The notes under the pieces are model-generated. The model was not told the origin of the DNA, ran no database searches, and saw nothing but the letters and a program-made list of their open reading frames with translations. This document shows positions 26,703-36,478 of a stretch of DNA of 64,000 nt, one piece after another. The translations under genes and the position numbers were made by a program. Every line of letters starts with the position of its first letter. Within the stretch, counting starts at the first letter, position 1. The DNA is from CAVTJL01 sp963828215. GTDB lineage: Bacteria; Pseudomonadota; Alphaproteobacteria; Geminicoccales; Geminicoccaceae. The stretch lies in NCBI GenBank assembly GCA_963828215.1, contig CAWHFO010000060.1, positions 248,001-312,000 of the forward strand, given 5' to 3'.

Positions 26703-28397
26703 CTAGAAGAGGCCTTCGATCCGGCCGTCGGAATCGACGCCGATGTGGGCCGCCGAAGGGACCTTGGGGAGCCCGGGCATGGTCAGGATGTCGCCGCAGA
26801 TGGCGACCACGAACTCGGCGCCGGCAGCCAGTCGCAGCTCCCTGACCGACACGGTGTGGCCGGAGGGAGCGCCCTTGAGATTGGGGTCGACCGAGAAGCT
26901 GTACTGCGTCTTGGCGACGCAGATCGGGAAGGCGCCATAGCCCTGCTCCTGCAGCTCGTCGAAGCGGCTGCGGACCGACTTGGTGGCGGTGATGTCGGCG
27001 GCGCCGTAGATCTCCCGGGCGATCGTCCGCATCTTCTCCCAGAGCGGCATCGCGTCGAGGTAGAGATACCGGAAGCGGCCGGCCGGCGCCGCATCGCCGC
27101 CCTCGCACAGGGCGACCACGCGGCGCGCCAGCTCCTCGGTGCCGGCCGATCCCAGGGCCCAGTGGCGGCAGACGACGGCGTCGACGCCGTGCCGCTCGCG
27201 GCAGTGCTCGATCACCAGATCGAGCTCGGCCTGCGTATCGCTGGTGAAGTGGTTGATCGCGACGACCGTCGGCAGGCCGAAGCCGGCGAGATTGGCGAGG
27301 TGGCGGTCGAGATTGGCGAAGCCCCGACGCAGCGCCTCGCTGTTCTCTCGCCCCAGGTCCGGGCGCGCCACGCCGCCTTGGCTCTTGAGCGCCCGGACGG
27401 TCGCGACCAGGACGGCGGCGGCGGGCGTGAGCCCGCCCTTGCGGCATTTGATGTCGATGAACTTCTCGGCGCCGAGGTCGGCGCCGAAGCCGGCCTCGGT
27501 GACCGTATAGTCGGCGAGCTTGAGCGCCGTCCGTGTGGCGATCAGGCTGTTGCAGCCATGGGCGATGTTGGCGAACGGCCCGCCGTGCACGAAGGCCGGG
27601 CCGCCCTCGATGGTTTGCACGAGATTGGGCATGATGGCGTCGCGCAGCAGGGCCGCCATGGCCCCCGACGCCTCGAGGTCGCCTGCCGTCACCGGCCGCA
27701 TCTCGCGCGTGTAGGCGACGATCATGCGGGCGAGCCGCGCCTTCAGATCGTCCAGCCCCCGGGCCAGGCAGAAGGCGGCCATGACCTCGGACGCGACCGT
27801 GATGTCGAAGCCGTCCTCGCGTGGAAAGCCGTTCGCGACCCCACCGAGCCCGGCGACGATCTGGCGGAGCGCCCGGTCGTTCATGTCGACCACCCGGCGC
27901 CACGTGGTCCGCCGCTCGTCGATCCCGAGCCCGTTGCCCCAGTAGATGTGATTGTCGAGCAGGGCCGCGAGGAGGTTGTTGGCGCTGCCGATCGCGTGGA
28001 AATCGCCGGTGAAGTGCAGATTGATCTGCTCCATCGGCAGAACCTGGGCCTGGCCGCCACCGGCGGCACCGCCCTTCATCCCGAAGCAGGGGCCCAGCGA
28101 CGGCTCCCGGAGGCAGATGACGGCCCGCTTGCCGATCCGGTTCAGCCCGTCGCCGAGGCCGACGGTCGTGGTCGTCTTGCCCTCGCCGGCCGGCGTCGGG
28201 CTCATCGCGGTGACGAGGACGAGCCGCCCGTCCTCCCGCTCCTCCAGATCCCGGATGAAGCCGAGGTCGATCTTGGCGATGTGACGGCCATAGGGATGCA
28301 GCATCGGCTCCGGAATGCCCAGCCGCTCGGCGATGGCCGCGATCGGCTGGAGCCGGGCACGCCGTGCGATGTCTATGTCGCTCGTCGCCTCTGCCAT
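26703..28397 (-). CDS. fhs: Formate--tetrahydrofolate ligase
   Basis: Makes 10-formyl-THF from formate, THF and ATP, feeding one-carbon metabolism. It is 564 residues, the normal length. The P-loop TPAGEGKTTTTVGLGDGL is near residue 68, with EPSLGPCFGMKGGAAGGG, GDFHAIGSANNLL and the C-terminal ICGDILTMPGLPKVPSA all typical. A clear GGAGG lies just before the ATG at 28397. It is transcribed away from the GGDEF-EAL gene across a 389-base gap. No frameshift seen. Confidence 0.96.
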   Translation of the reverse strand: MAEATSDIDIARRARLQPIAAIAERLGIPEPMLHPYGRHIAKIDLGFIRDLEEREDGRLVLVTAMSPTPAGEGKTTTTVGLGDGLNRIGKRAVICLREPSLGPCFGMKGGAAGGGQAQVLPMEQINLHFTGDFHAIGSANNLLAALLDNHIYWGNGLGIDERRTTWRRVVDMNDRALRQIVAGLGGVANGFPREDGFDITVASEVMAAFCLARGLDDLKARLARMIVAYTREMRPVTAGDLEASGAMAALLRDAIMPNLVQTIEGGPAFVHGGPFANIAHGCNSLIATRTALKLADYTVTEAGFGADLGAEKFIDIKCRKGGLTPAAAVLVATVRALKSQGGVARPDLGRENSEALRRGFANLDRHLANLAGFGLPTVVAINHFTSDTQAELDLVIEHCRERHGVDAVVCRHWALGSAGTEELARRVVALCEGGDAAPAGRFRYLYLDAMPLWEKMRTIAREIYGAADITATKSVRSRFDELQEQGYGAFPICVAKTQYSFSVDPNLKGAPSGHTVSVRELRLAAGAEFVVAICGDILTMPGLPKVPSAAHIGVDSDGRIEGLF

Positions 28398-28786
28398 GGA
28401 CTCCGCCTCCCTGGTCGGCCCGCTCGCCGACGCGCACGCGCCTCTCGGCGGCCGACCGGCGATACGCCTCTTGGCACAGGGACCCTCGGCGTGGCGAGAG
28501 GCGAAACGCGCCTCGACGAAGACCCGACCGGGGCGTCGGGGTCACACCCGGGGCTCACTTGGTCGCAACCATAAGATGAATGCTCTAAGCACTTGTCAAA
28601 CTCGCGGGGCTGTCGCACAAAGCCGGGAATACCGATCGCATGTCATTCTCTCAACTCGAGAGTGATCCTGGGCGCGACATGCGTCGGCGCGGCGGCCAGT
28701 CGAAATCGCGGCTGTCCAGGTGGGCGGGCGGGTCGAGGACGTGACGGCAACGGGCTTGACGGTAAAGTCACCCGGGAACTTCAAGA
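28398..28786. other. Intergenic region between fhs (-) and the GGDEF-EAL gene (+)
   Basis: A 389-base divergent promoter region without a convincing gene. On the fhs side (28400-28560) the sequence is GC-rich with nested inverted repeats, for example GAGGCG-CGTTT-CGCCTC around 28495-28515 and CGAGAGGC repeats, so the fhs mRNA leader could be structured; I could not match it to a known riboswitch. Around 28560-28620 the sequence is more AT-rich and probably holds promoters. CTCTC-N5-GAGAG occurs near 28647. Confidence 0.4.
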
Positions 28787-30544
28787 ATGCAGGCGAGGCT
28801 CCTCAGCAGGGTCAGAGCGCAGCTTGACAGGGAAAGCCACCGGGGCCAGGTCGGCCTGACGGCGCCCTTGGCTGTTCTGGGCGCGCCATTCCCATCGGTG
28901 CGATGGGCATACGCGCTGCCGGGCTTGTGCGTCGGCACCGCCGCCGCTGGGGGGGTGATGCTGGCCTGCAGCGCCAATGCGGACTGTCCCATCAGCGCAT
29001 TGCTGTTGGCCCTGGCGGGCATAGGCTGGGTTCTGGCGGGCCTGTCCGTCGGCAATCGGAGCCATCGGCCGGATGCGAGCGGGGCCCATGCCGTTCCGGT
29101 CATGGCAGAGCGAGGCGGCCCCGGTCCTTTTCCGGACGACCCCGAGGAGGCGGACCCGCGGGGCGCGGCCAGGCGTTCGGGGCCCGACCGCGACGAGCTG
29201 ACGGGGCTCTTGGGCCGGCACGGCCTGAAGCTCCAGACGCAGGCGATCCTCCGGGCGGCGCGGAGCGGCGGCGAGCGGGTGGCATTGCTCGCCTTCGACA
29301 TGGATCGTCTGAAGGACGTCAACAGCTTCTGCGGCTACCGCGCGGGCGACGAGGTGCTTCGCCACGCGGCCCATCGCCTCTCGGCCTTCGGGCGCGAGGG
29401 CATGCGCGTGGCACGGATGGACGGCGACCGTTTCGCCATCGTCGCCGCCGGGCTCGCGAGCGCCGAGGAGGCGCAGGGGCTGGCCGACCGGGCGCTCGAG
29501 CGGCTGAGCCGCAGGCTTCAGGTGGAGGGTAGCGAGGTGGCGCCCTCGGCGAGCGTCGGCATCGCACTCTTTCCGGACCATGGCAGCAGCTTCGACCAGC
29601 TGATGCGCTGCGCCGAGATGGCGGTCGACGAGGCCAAGCGGGCAGGCGGGAGCCGCTGGCGCCTGTTCAATCCCCGCATGGATCATTCGCTCAAGCTCCG
29701 CAAGGCGATGGAGCGCGAGCTGCGCCATGCGATGGAGCATGGCGGGCTCGCCCTGCACTACCAGCCCCAGCTCGACCTGCGGACCGGCGAGGTGATCGCC
29801 TGCGAGGCGCTGCTGCGCTGGGCGCATCCGGACAAGGGCATGATTCCCCCCGCCCAGTTCATCCCGATCGCCGAGAGCAGCGGGCTCATCCGGCCGATCG
29901 GCGCCTGGGTGCTGGCGGAGGCCTGTCGGGCCGCGCGACGCTGGCGCGACGCCGGCCACGAGCTGCGCATGGCGGTGAACGTCTCGGTGGCCCAGCTCCG
30001 TCATCAGGACATGGTGTCGATGGCGGCCCGGGTGCTGGAGCAGACGGGGATGCAGCCTGACGCCCTGGAGCTCGAGGTCACCGAGAGCCTGTTCGTGGAT
30101 CCGGCCCAGCTGGCGATGCGCCGCTCGCTGGAGGGTCTCGCGGCCATGGGCCTGGGCCTCTCGATCGACGATTTCGGGACCGGCTACTCCTCGCTCGGCT
30201 ATCTCAGGCGGCTGCCCGTGAGCCGCATCAAGATCGACAAGTCCTTCCTCCGTCATGTCGGCACCGATCCGGTCGACGACGCCATCGTCCGGGCGATCAT
30301 CGGCCTCGCCCGCACCTTCGACCGGCGGGTCCTGGCCGAGGGCGTCGAGACGGAGGCGCAGCGCCTCTTCCTGCTGCGCGAGGGCTGCGACGAGGCGCAG
30401 GGCTTCCTTTTCGCCAAGCCGATGCCCGAGGACGACTGCACGGCCTTCCTGGCGCGGCATGCGCCGGCCCGGGCGGCAGCGCCGACGCTGGCGGATCAGG
30501 CCTGCAGAGCCGACGCCGAGGCCTGGGGCACGGGCGCTCCGTAG
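28787..30544 (+). CDS. Membrane GGDEF-EAL protein, probable c-di-GMP phosphodiesterase
   Basis: A 585-residue c-di-GMP signalling protein. Two hydrophobic segments near residues 40-62 and 68-88 anchor it. The GGDEF domain (~135-300) is degenerate: the active-site loop reads MDGDRF instead of GG[D/E]EF, so it is unlikely to make c-di-GMP but may bind GTP. The EAL domain (~315-560) keeps the catalytic set: EALLRW, NVSVAQL, ELEVTES, DDFGTGYSS, KIDKSF and AEGVET. I therefore expect hydrolysis of c-di-GMP. The 3' end overlaps the convergent soeC by 49 bases. Confidence 0.9.
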   Translation: MQARLLSRVRAQLDRESHRGQVGLTAPLAVLGAPFPSVRWAYALPGLCVGTAAAGGVMLACSANADCPISALLLALAGIGWVLAGLSVGNRSHRPDASGAHAVPVMAERGGPGPFPDDPEEADPRGAARRSGPDRDELTGLLGRHGLKLQTQAILRAARSGGERVALLAFDMDRLKDVNSFCGYRAGDEVLRHAAHRLSAFGREGMRVARMDGDRFAIVAAGLASAEEAQGLADRALERLSRRLQVEGSEVAPSASVGIALFPDHGSSFDQLMRCAEMAVDEAKRAGGSRWRLFNPRMDHSLKLRKAMERELRHAMEHGGLALHYQPQLDLRTGEVIACEALLRWAHPDKGMIPPAQFIPIAESSGLIRPIGAWVLAEACRAARRWRDAGHELRMAVNVSVAQLRHQDMVSMAARVLEQTGMQPDALELEVTESLFVDPAQLAMRRSLEGLAAMGLGLSIDDFGTGYSSLGYLRRLPVSRIKIDKSFLRHVGTDPVDDAIVRAIIGLARTFDRRVLAEGVETEAQRLFLLREGCDEAQGFLFAKPMPEDDCTAFLARHAPARAAAPTLADQACRADAEAWGTGAP

Positions 30545-31464
30545 AAGAGGGTGACGGTGTGGCGTGCCTCGGCGAAGAAAAGCCAGCGCTCCACCAGGAT
30601 CCCGGCGAGAAGCGAGACGAACCCGATCAGGGTCGACAGGGCGGCCAGAGCGCCGTCGCCGATGAGGAGGGCCAGTGCCACCAGGGGCAGCGGCACCGCG
30701 ACCCCGAGGACGACCGCCACGCGGCGCAGCTTCGCCGCATGCTTCCGGGCCACGCGAAAGCCCATCTCGTCCTGGAGGTAGTTGCTCGAGGTGTGCGGCG
30801 GCTCGAGCAGGCGGACCTTGCCCAGATGGCCGAGCCCGGTGGCGCTCTCGGGCGTGCTCGCGATCGGGCGGGAGTCGCCGTCCCGCCACCAGAGCAGCTT
30901 GAGGAGCCATGCCGCCGGCAGGCAGACGAGGGCCAGCCCGCCCGCCCAGCCCGCCGCTCGGCCTGTCGCCTGGAGCGCCAGGACGGCGGCCACGGCACCG
31001 CTGGCGAGCGCGAAGAGGAGATAGCAAGGGGTCGTCAGCGGCTGATGCCAGCGGGCGACGGGCTTGAGCGTGGCATAGATCTGACCCGTGCAGGCGACGG
31101 TGACGACCGCCCCGGCGGCGGCGAGAGCGGCGGCGAGCCGCCAGATCTGCCCGAAGACCACCCACTCGGCAGCGAGCGCCACCGCCGGGAGGTAGGTGAG
31201 GAGGGCGGCCACGCCTTCGCGCGAGAGCCAGGAGGAGCGCCACTGGCTCACCGCCCGCCAGGCCCGGTCCGGATGCCGCAGATGGGCCGTCGACGAGAGG
31301 AGGCCCGCCGTGACCAGCAGGAGCGCCGGCCCGCACGAGATCACACCGAGCCAGGGCGCGGCGGGGAAAAGGCCGGTGACGGCGCCGACCGCGACCACGG
31401 CGAGGAGGCCGTAGCCGGCCCCGGAGGCCGTGGTGAAGAAGATGACCGAGAGCGCCGGGTGCAC
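30496..31464 (-). CDS. soeC: Sulfite dehydrogenase (quinone) membrane anchor subunit SoeC
   Basis: The 322-residue membrane subunit, with about eight hydrophobic helices, of an NrfD/DmsC-type anchor that passes electrons to the quinone pool. HPALSVIFFTTASGAGYGL at the N-terminus and RHPDRAWRAVSQWRSSWLSREG are typical of DmsC/SoeC. It begins with GTG at 31464, 10 bases after soeB. SoeC rather than DmsC is favoured because the catalytic subunit looks like SoeA and has no Tat signal. Confidence 0.83.
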   Translation of the reverse strand: MHPALSVIFFTTASGAGYGLLAVVAVGAVTGLFPAAPWLGVISCGPALLLVTAGLLSSTAHLRHPDRAWRAVSQWRSSWLSREGVAALLTYLPAVALAAEWVVFGQIWRLAAALAAAGAVVTVACTGQIYATLKPVARWHQPLTTPCYLLFALASGAVAAVLALQATGRAAGWAGGLALVCLPAAWLLKLLWWRDGDSRPIASTPESATGLGHLGKVRLLEPPHTSSNYLQDEMGFRVARKHAAKLRRVAVVLGVAVPLPLVALALLIGDGALAALSTLIGFVSLLAGILVERWLFFAEARHTVTLFYGAPVPQASASALQA

Positions 31465-31474
31465 AGGAAGCGTC

Positions 31475-32212
31475 TCAGCCGCCGAGCAGGCGGTCGACCC
31501 AGCCGAGGAAGCCGCCTTCCGGCGCCGGCTCTGCGAGCGGCGCCAGCAGCGGGACCGGCTGCCGATCCGCCCGGGGGCGGGGCGGCAGGTATTTGTTGGT
31601 CGGCCGGTAGCCCAGCTCGGGCATGAGATCCATGCCGCCCCGCTCGCTCACGAGTTGCGAGACGGCGCTGTCCGGGTCGGCCAGGTCGCCGAAATGCCGG
31701 GCCCGGGCCGGACAGGTGGCGACGCAGGCCGGCTCGCGCTCCGCGGGCGCCAGATGCTCGTTGTAGATCCGGTCGACGCAGAGGGTGCACTTCTTCATCA
31801 CGCCCTCGAGCGGGTCCATCTCGCGGGCGCCGTAGGGGCAGGCCCAGGCGCAGAGGCCGCAGCCGATGCACCTGCTCTCGTCGACGAGAACGATGCCGTC
31901 GGCCTGGCGCTTGAACGAGGCCCCTGTCGGACAGACGGTGACGCAGGCAGCGCTCTCGCAATGCAGGCAGGATTTGGGGAAGTGGACGGTGCGGCCGTCA
32001 CGGCCTTCGCCGGCCTCGAAGGTATGGACACGGTTCAGCCAGGCGCCCATCGGCTCCGCGCCATAGGGCCGGACGTCCGAGAGCGGCGCCGGATGGCCGC
32101 CGGTGTTCCATTCCTTGCAGGCCACCACGCAGGCTTGGCAGCCGACGCAGGTGTCGAGGTCGATGACGAGGCCCAGGCGCTTCGCGGGTGGCTTGCTCGG
32201 GAGGCTCGTCAT
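31475..32212 (-). CDS. soeB: Sulfite dehydrogenase (quinone) iron-sulfur subunit SoeB
   Basis: A 245-residue ferredoxin subunit with four [4Fe-4S] clusters in the DmsB/NarH layout: CVGCQACVVACKEWN, CLHCESAACVTVCP, CIGCGLCAWACP and CTLC...ACVATCP. It wires SoeA to SoeC. The start overlaps the soeA stop by four bases (ATGA), indicating a tightly coupled soeABC operon. No signal peptide, consistent with a cytoplasm-facing complex. Confidence 0.87.
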   Translation of the reverse strand: MTSLPSKPPAKRLGLVIDLDTCVGCQACVVACKEWNTGGHPAPLSDVRPYGAEPMGAWLNRVHTFEAGEGRDGRTVHFPKSCLHCESAACVTVCPTGASFKRQADGIVLVDESRCIGCGLCAWACPYGAREMDPLEGVMKKCTLCVDRIYNEHLAPAEREPACVATCPARARHFGDLADPDSAVSQLVSERGGMDLMPELGYRPTNKYLPPRPRADRQPVPLLAPLAEPAPEGGFLGWVDRLLGG

Positions 32213-35077
32213 GCGCGGGCCTTCCTGCTGCGGAACCAGGCTCCGTAGCGGAGCTCCCGCGGCGGCTCCGCCGAGCCGGGCAGCCGTGGCAGCATGAGGA
32301 ACCGAGGCTCGGTCTCCCCGGCCTCGGCCGACGCCGCCTTCTCAACTCGGACGCGCAGATCGTACCACGCGGCCTGGCCCGTCACCGGGTCCGCGTTGGC
32401 GAAGCGATAGCCGCCGTCGCGGGCCGGAAGCAGGTCGTCGATCAGGTGATTGAGGAGAAAGCCGTTGCGGCTCTCGGCGGCGTCGCCCCCGAGCCCCCAG
32501 GCGCCGGCTCGCTTCCCGATGGCGTTCCAGGTCCAGACGGTATCCTCGTTGACCCCTTCCATCAGCCTGAGCCGGGCCTTGACCCGGCCCTGACGGCTGG
32601 TGATCCAGACCCAGTCGTCGTCCTCGAGGCCCAGGACCGCTGCTCGGGCGCGGCTCATGTAGAGCCTGTTCTGACCGTGGATCTGCCGCAGCCAGGCGTT
32701 CTGGGAGTGCCAGCTGTGATACATGGCCATGGGCCGCTGGGTCACGGCGTGGAGCGGGAACGCGACCTCGCCGTCGGTCTCCTCCTCCATGGGAGGGTGC
32801 CACATCGGCAGCGGATCGAAATAGGTCAGGATACGGCCGCGCTGCGGCTCGGGCGGCTGAAGGTCGCCGTGGCCGCCGGCGGCGAGGCGGAAGCGCTGCA
32901 GGATCTCGCTGTAGAGCTGAAGGACGGTCGGCTCGGGCCCGTCGATGAGGCCGATCGCCGTCGCGTGCTCGAGATAGTCGCGGTTGGCGTGCTTGAAGAA
33001 GCGGGCCTCGGGCGGCAGCTCGTGCTCGAAGAAGCAGCCGTTGGCGATGTAGCGCTCGAGCTGGCCCGGGTTCGGCTCGCCCCGGCCGACCTCGTCGCCA
33101 TCGACGCCGCGCCAGCCCGCGAGCGGACCGATGCCGGGCCTGCGCTCGTGATTGACCATGTAGTCCGCGTAGCCACCGGGATACCGAGGCGTGCCGTCGC
33201 CTTGGACAAAGCCCGGCAGCGCGAGCCGGCTGCCCAGGTCGATCAGGACGTCCTGGAAGGGCCGGACATCGCGGTCCGGCTGCAGGACCGGCTGGCGGAT
33301 CGCGTCCGCCACCGCATCGGCCGAGGAGATCGGCCGGTCGAGCAGCGAGATGCAGTCGTAGCGCTCCAGGTAGGTCGTGTCGGGCAGCACGAGGTCCGCG
33401 TAGGCGACCATCTCGGAGTAGTAGGCGTCGGCATAGATGATCTTGGGAATCCGATACTCGCCGGTGGCCGGGTCGCGGTCGGTCAGCATGCGGATCGTCT
33501 CGGCCGTGTTCATGGCCGAGTTCCAGGCCATGTTGGCCATGTAGAGGAAGAGCAGATCGACCGGGTAGGGATCGCCGCGCCAGGCGTTGCCGATCACGCT
33601 GTGCAGCATGCCGTGAACGCCGAGCGGGGCGTCCCAGGACAGGGCCTTGTCGAGGCGCCGGGGCGAGCCGTCGGGCTCGAGGATCAGATCCTCCGGTCCC
33701 AGAGGATAGCCGAGCGGCGTGCCGGCCAGGGGCGCCCCCGCCTGCATCTGATCCGGCCGTCCGGCCGGTCGCGGCCCCGGCGGCGTGCCACGGGGATAGG
33801 GTGCCTTGTACCGGTAGCCGCCCGGCGCATCGATGGTGCCCAAGCAGGATCTGCAGGATATGAATGGCGCGGCAGGTGTGAAAGCCGTTCGCGTGGGCCG
33901 AGATGCCGCGCATCGCGTGCATGGCCACAGGCCGGCCGACCATGCGCGCGTGGCGCTGCCCGGTCCAGTCGGTCCAGGGCTGCTCGACCACCACCTGCTC
34001 CTCGAAGGCGGCATGAGCGAGCTCGGCGGCGATTCTGCGGATGGTTGCGGCGGGGATGCCCGTCCGCTCGGCGACCGCAGCCGGCGCATAGGCGGGATCG
34101 AGGCAGCGGCGCGCGAGGATCTCGAACACCGGGACCGCGCGCCGTCCGTCCCGGAGCGTCAGGGTGCCGTGAAGGGCGGGAGCCAGCGCCCCCGGCACCA
34201 TCGGCAGGATCTCGCCGCTCTGCCGGTCGAGGGCGAGGGGACGGCCTTCGCTGTCGCGGGCGAACAGCCCGTCCTCGGCCGTGCCCGGGGCCTCGATCAC
34301 CAGCCAGGGGGCGTTGGTGTAGCGGCAGAGATAGTCGAGATCGATCCGGCCCGCCTGGAGCAGCTCGTGGCAGAGCGCCATGACGAAGAGGCCGTCGGTG
34401 CCGGGCCGGATGCCCAGCCACTCGTCGGCGATGGCCGAGTATCCCGTCCGTATCGGGTTGAGGGACAGGATCTTGGCGCCGTGCTCCTTCAGCTTGGCGA
34501 GGCCGAGCTTGATGGGGTTGCTGTCGTGGTCCTCGGCCACGCCGAAGAGGACGAGGTAGCGGGCCCGCTCCCAGTCCGGCTCGCCGAACTCCCAGAAGCT
34601 GCCGCCGATCGTGTACATGCCGGCGGCCGCCATGTTGACCGAGCAGAAGCCGCCATGCGCCGCGTAGTTGCAGGTGCCGAACTGGCTGGCGAAGAAGCCG
34701 GTCAGTGCCTGGCTCTGGTCGCGGCCGGTGAAGAAGGCGAGCTTCTTGGGATCGCTCGCGCGGATCTGGCCGAGCCAGCCGGTCGCCAGCCCGAGCGCCT
34801 CCTCCCACTCGATCTCGACCAGCTGGTCCCGGCCTCGCTCGCCGACCCGCTTCAGCGGCTTCCTGAGCTTGGCGGGCAACTCCTGCTGCATGATGCCGGC
34901 CGAGCCCTTGGCGCAGAGCACGCCCCGGTTCACCGGATGGGCGCGGTTGCCTTCGATGTAGCGGAGACGGCCGTCCTTGAGGTGCACCCTGATCCCGCAG
35001 CGGCAGGCGCACATGTAGCAGGTGCTGCAGACGACCTCGTCGGAGACGACGGGCGACAGCGGGACCTCGGGTTCCAC
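32209..35077 (-). CDS. soeA: Sulfite dehydrogenase (quinone) molybdopterin subunit SoeA, frameshifted
   Basis: The ~956-residue Mo-bis-MGD catalytic subunit that oxidises sulfite to sulfate in the cytoplasm. The N-terminal Fe-S motif CSTCYMCACRCGI and NRGVLCAKGSAGIMQ, plus FTGRDQSQALTGFF and GGFCSVNMAAAGMYTIGG, resemble SoeA rather than DmsA. No Tat signal is seen. An extra base in CCC (33839-33841, plus strand) shifts the frame at ILQILLG; deleting one restores GTIDAPGGYRYKAPYP, and the rest is normal to 32209. Start is uncertain: GTG 35077 fits the family best, and GTG 35146 would add 23 residues. Length 3x956+1 fits a single insertion. Confidence 0.85.
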
Positions 35078-35213
35078 GGACAGAGCGGCGCTCCCATGCG
35101 GCGACGGTGGTCGGAGGCGCTGGCGCGCCCGACCGCCGAGGCCCACTTAGCGACCGCTCGAGCCGATCGGCAAGGGCGGCCCGAGCTTGGTGCGGTCGAG
35201 CGCAGCACGCCGC

Positions 35214-36021
35214 TCAGTAGTTGGAATCGCCGGGCCGTGGGCCGGCCGCGCCACTGGCAACGCGGAGCAGATCGTCGAGCAGGCTCGACGCGCCGAGGCG
35301 GAAGCGGTCGGCGGTGGCCCAGCCGGGACCCAGCATCGCATCGGCGAGATGGAGATAGCCCGCGGCATCGGCCGTCGTGCGGATGCCGCCAGCCGCCTTG
35401 AAGCCGACCCGCCCGTTCGCCTCGACGATGACGGCAAGGAGAATGGCCGCCGCCTCGAGGGTCGCACTCACGGGTGTCTTGCCGGTCGAGGTCTTCAGGA
35501 AGTCGACGCCGGCCATCACCGCGGCCCGCGCGGCGGCGGCGATCAGGGCCGGCTCGACGAGAACGCCCGTCTCGAGGATCAGCTTCAACCGCGTCGAGGG
35601 CGCCACCGTCGCCCGGCAGGCCTCGACCAGCTCGCCGACGAGGCTGACGTCGCCGTCACGGATGGCCTGGATGGGCGCCACCACGTCGACCTCGTCGGCT
35701 CCATCCGCCACGGCGGCCCCAGCCTCGTCGGCGGTGCGCGCGAGATCGTCGCCGCCGTGCGGGAAGTTGGCGACCGCCGCAAGGCGCACGCCGCTGCCCG
35801 CCGAGCAGCCCGCGGGCGAGGCGGAGATGGGTCGGGTAGATGCAGACGGCGGCAACGCGGTGCTCGATGGCCCGGCCGCAAAGGGTCTCGATCGCCCGCT
35901 CGTCCTCCTCGCCCGTGAGGCTCGTGAGATCGACGAGGCCGATGGCTCGGACAGCGGTCGCACGGTCGGCGACAGCGTCGCGGGCCTGCTCGATCAAGGT
36001 CCGCGGATCAGCGGGTGTCAT
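35214..36021 (-). CDS. deoC: Deoxyribose-phosphate aldolase, frameshifted
   Basis: Cleaves 2-deoxyribose-5-phosphate to glyceraldehyde-3-phosphate and acetaldehyde, completing deoxynucleoside breakdown. The N-terminal half (MTPADPRTLIEQ ... VDLTSLTGEEDERAIETLC ... VCIYPTHL) and the C-terminal half (GVRLAAVANFPHGGDD, ADEVDVVAPIQAI, DFLKTSTGKTP with the Schiff-base Lys, GFKAAGGIRT) are in different frames. One extra base in CCC at 35797-35799 separates ARGLLGG from SGVRLAAV. Length is 3x269+1. The start overlaps the cdd stop by four bases, so the pair forms a salvage unit with the upstream transporter. Confidence 0.9.
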
Positions 36022-36447
36022 GGGCTCGTCTCCGGCCGATCGTCTGCGGGCGACCGGGTCGGCGGCGCGCTCAGCGTGAAGCCATGCGGCAGCAGATCGC
36101 CGAGCCTGGTCTCGAGGCGTGGACCTTCGGGGCCGACTACGTGGACGGGGGTTTCCGGGCCGGCGAACTCGGCCAGGCGCTGGCGGCAGCCGCCGCAGGG
36201 CGTGCAGGGCCGCTCGCCGCCGCCGAGCACGAGAATCTCGGTGATGCGGCGCTCGCCGGCCTGGACCATGGCGGCGATGGCGCCGGCCTCGGCGCAGCTG
36301 CCCGAGCGGATAGGCGGCGTTCTCGACATTGCAGCCGGCATAGACGCGCCCGCTCGCCCCGCGGATCGCGGCACCGACATGAAAGCCCGAGTAGGGCGCG
36401 TAGGCGTGCGCGCGCGCGACCTGGGCAGCGGTGAGGAGATCGTTCAT
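36018..36447 (-). CDS. cdd: Cytidine deaminase, frameshifted
   Basis: A ~142-residue zinc enzyme that deaminates cytidine and deoxycytidine to uridine forms. The first zinc ligand and catalytic Glu are in AGCNVENAAYP; the other two Cys are in PCTPCGGCRQRL, in a different frame. Removing one base from CCC at 36301-36303 joins NAAYPLG to SCAEAGAIAAMV and restores the normal protein; length is 3x143+1. It lies 31 bases after the last ABC permease gene and overlaps deoC by ATGA, so its substrate is probably nucleosides imported by that transporter. Confidence 0.9.
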
Positions 36448-36478
36448 AGCGCCTGGATAGCACCCCGGCCGGAGCCGA

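Noticed and set aside
28398..28786. A ZTP (pfl) riboswitch before fhs
   Set aside because: The GC-rich leader lacks the conserved CCGCCUGGGC-type core of that class in the expected place.
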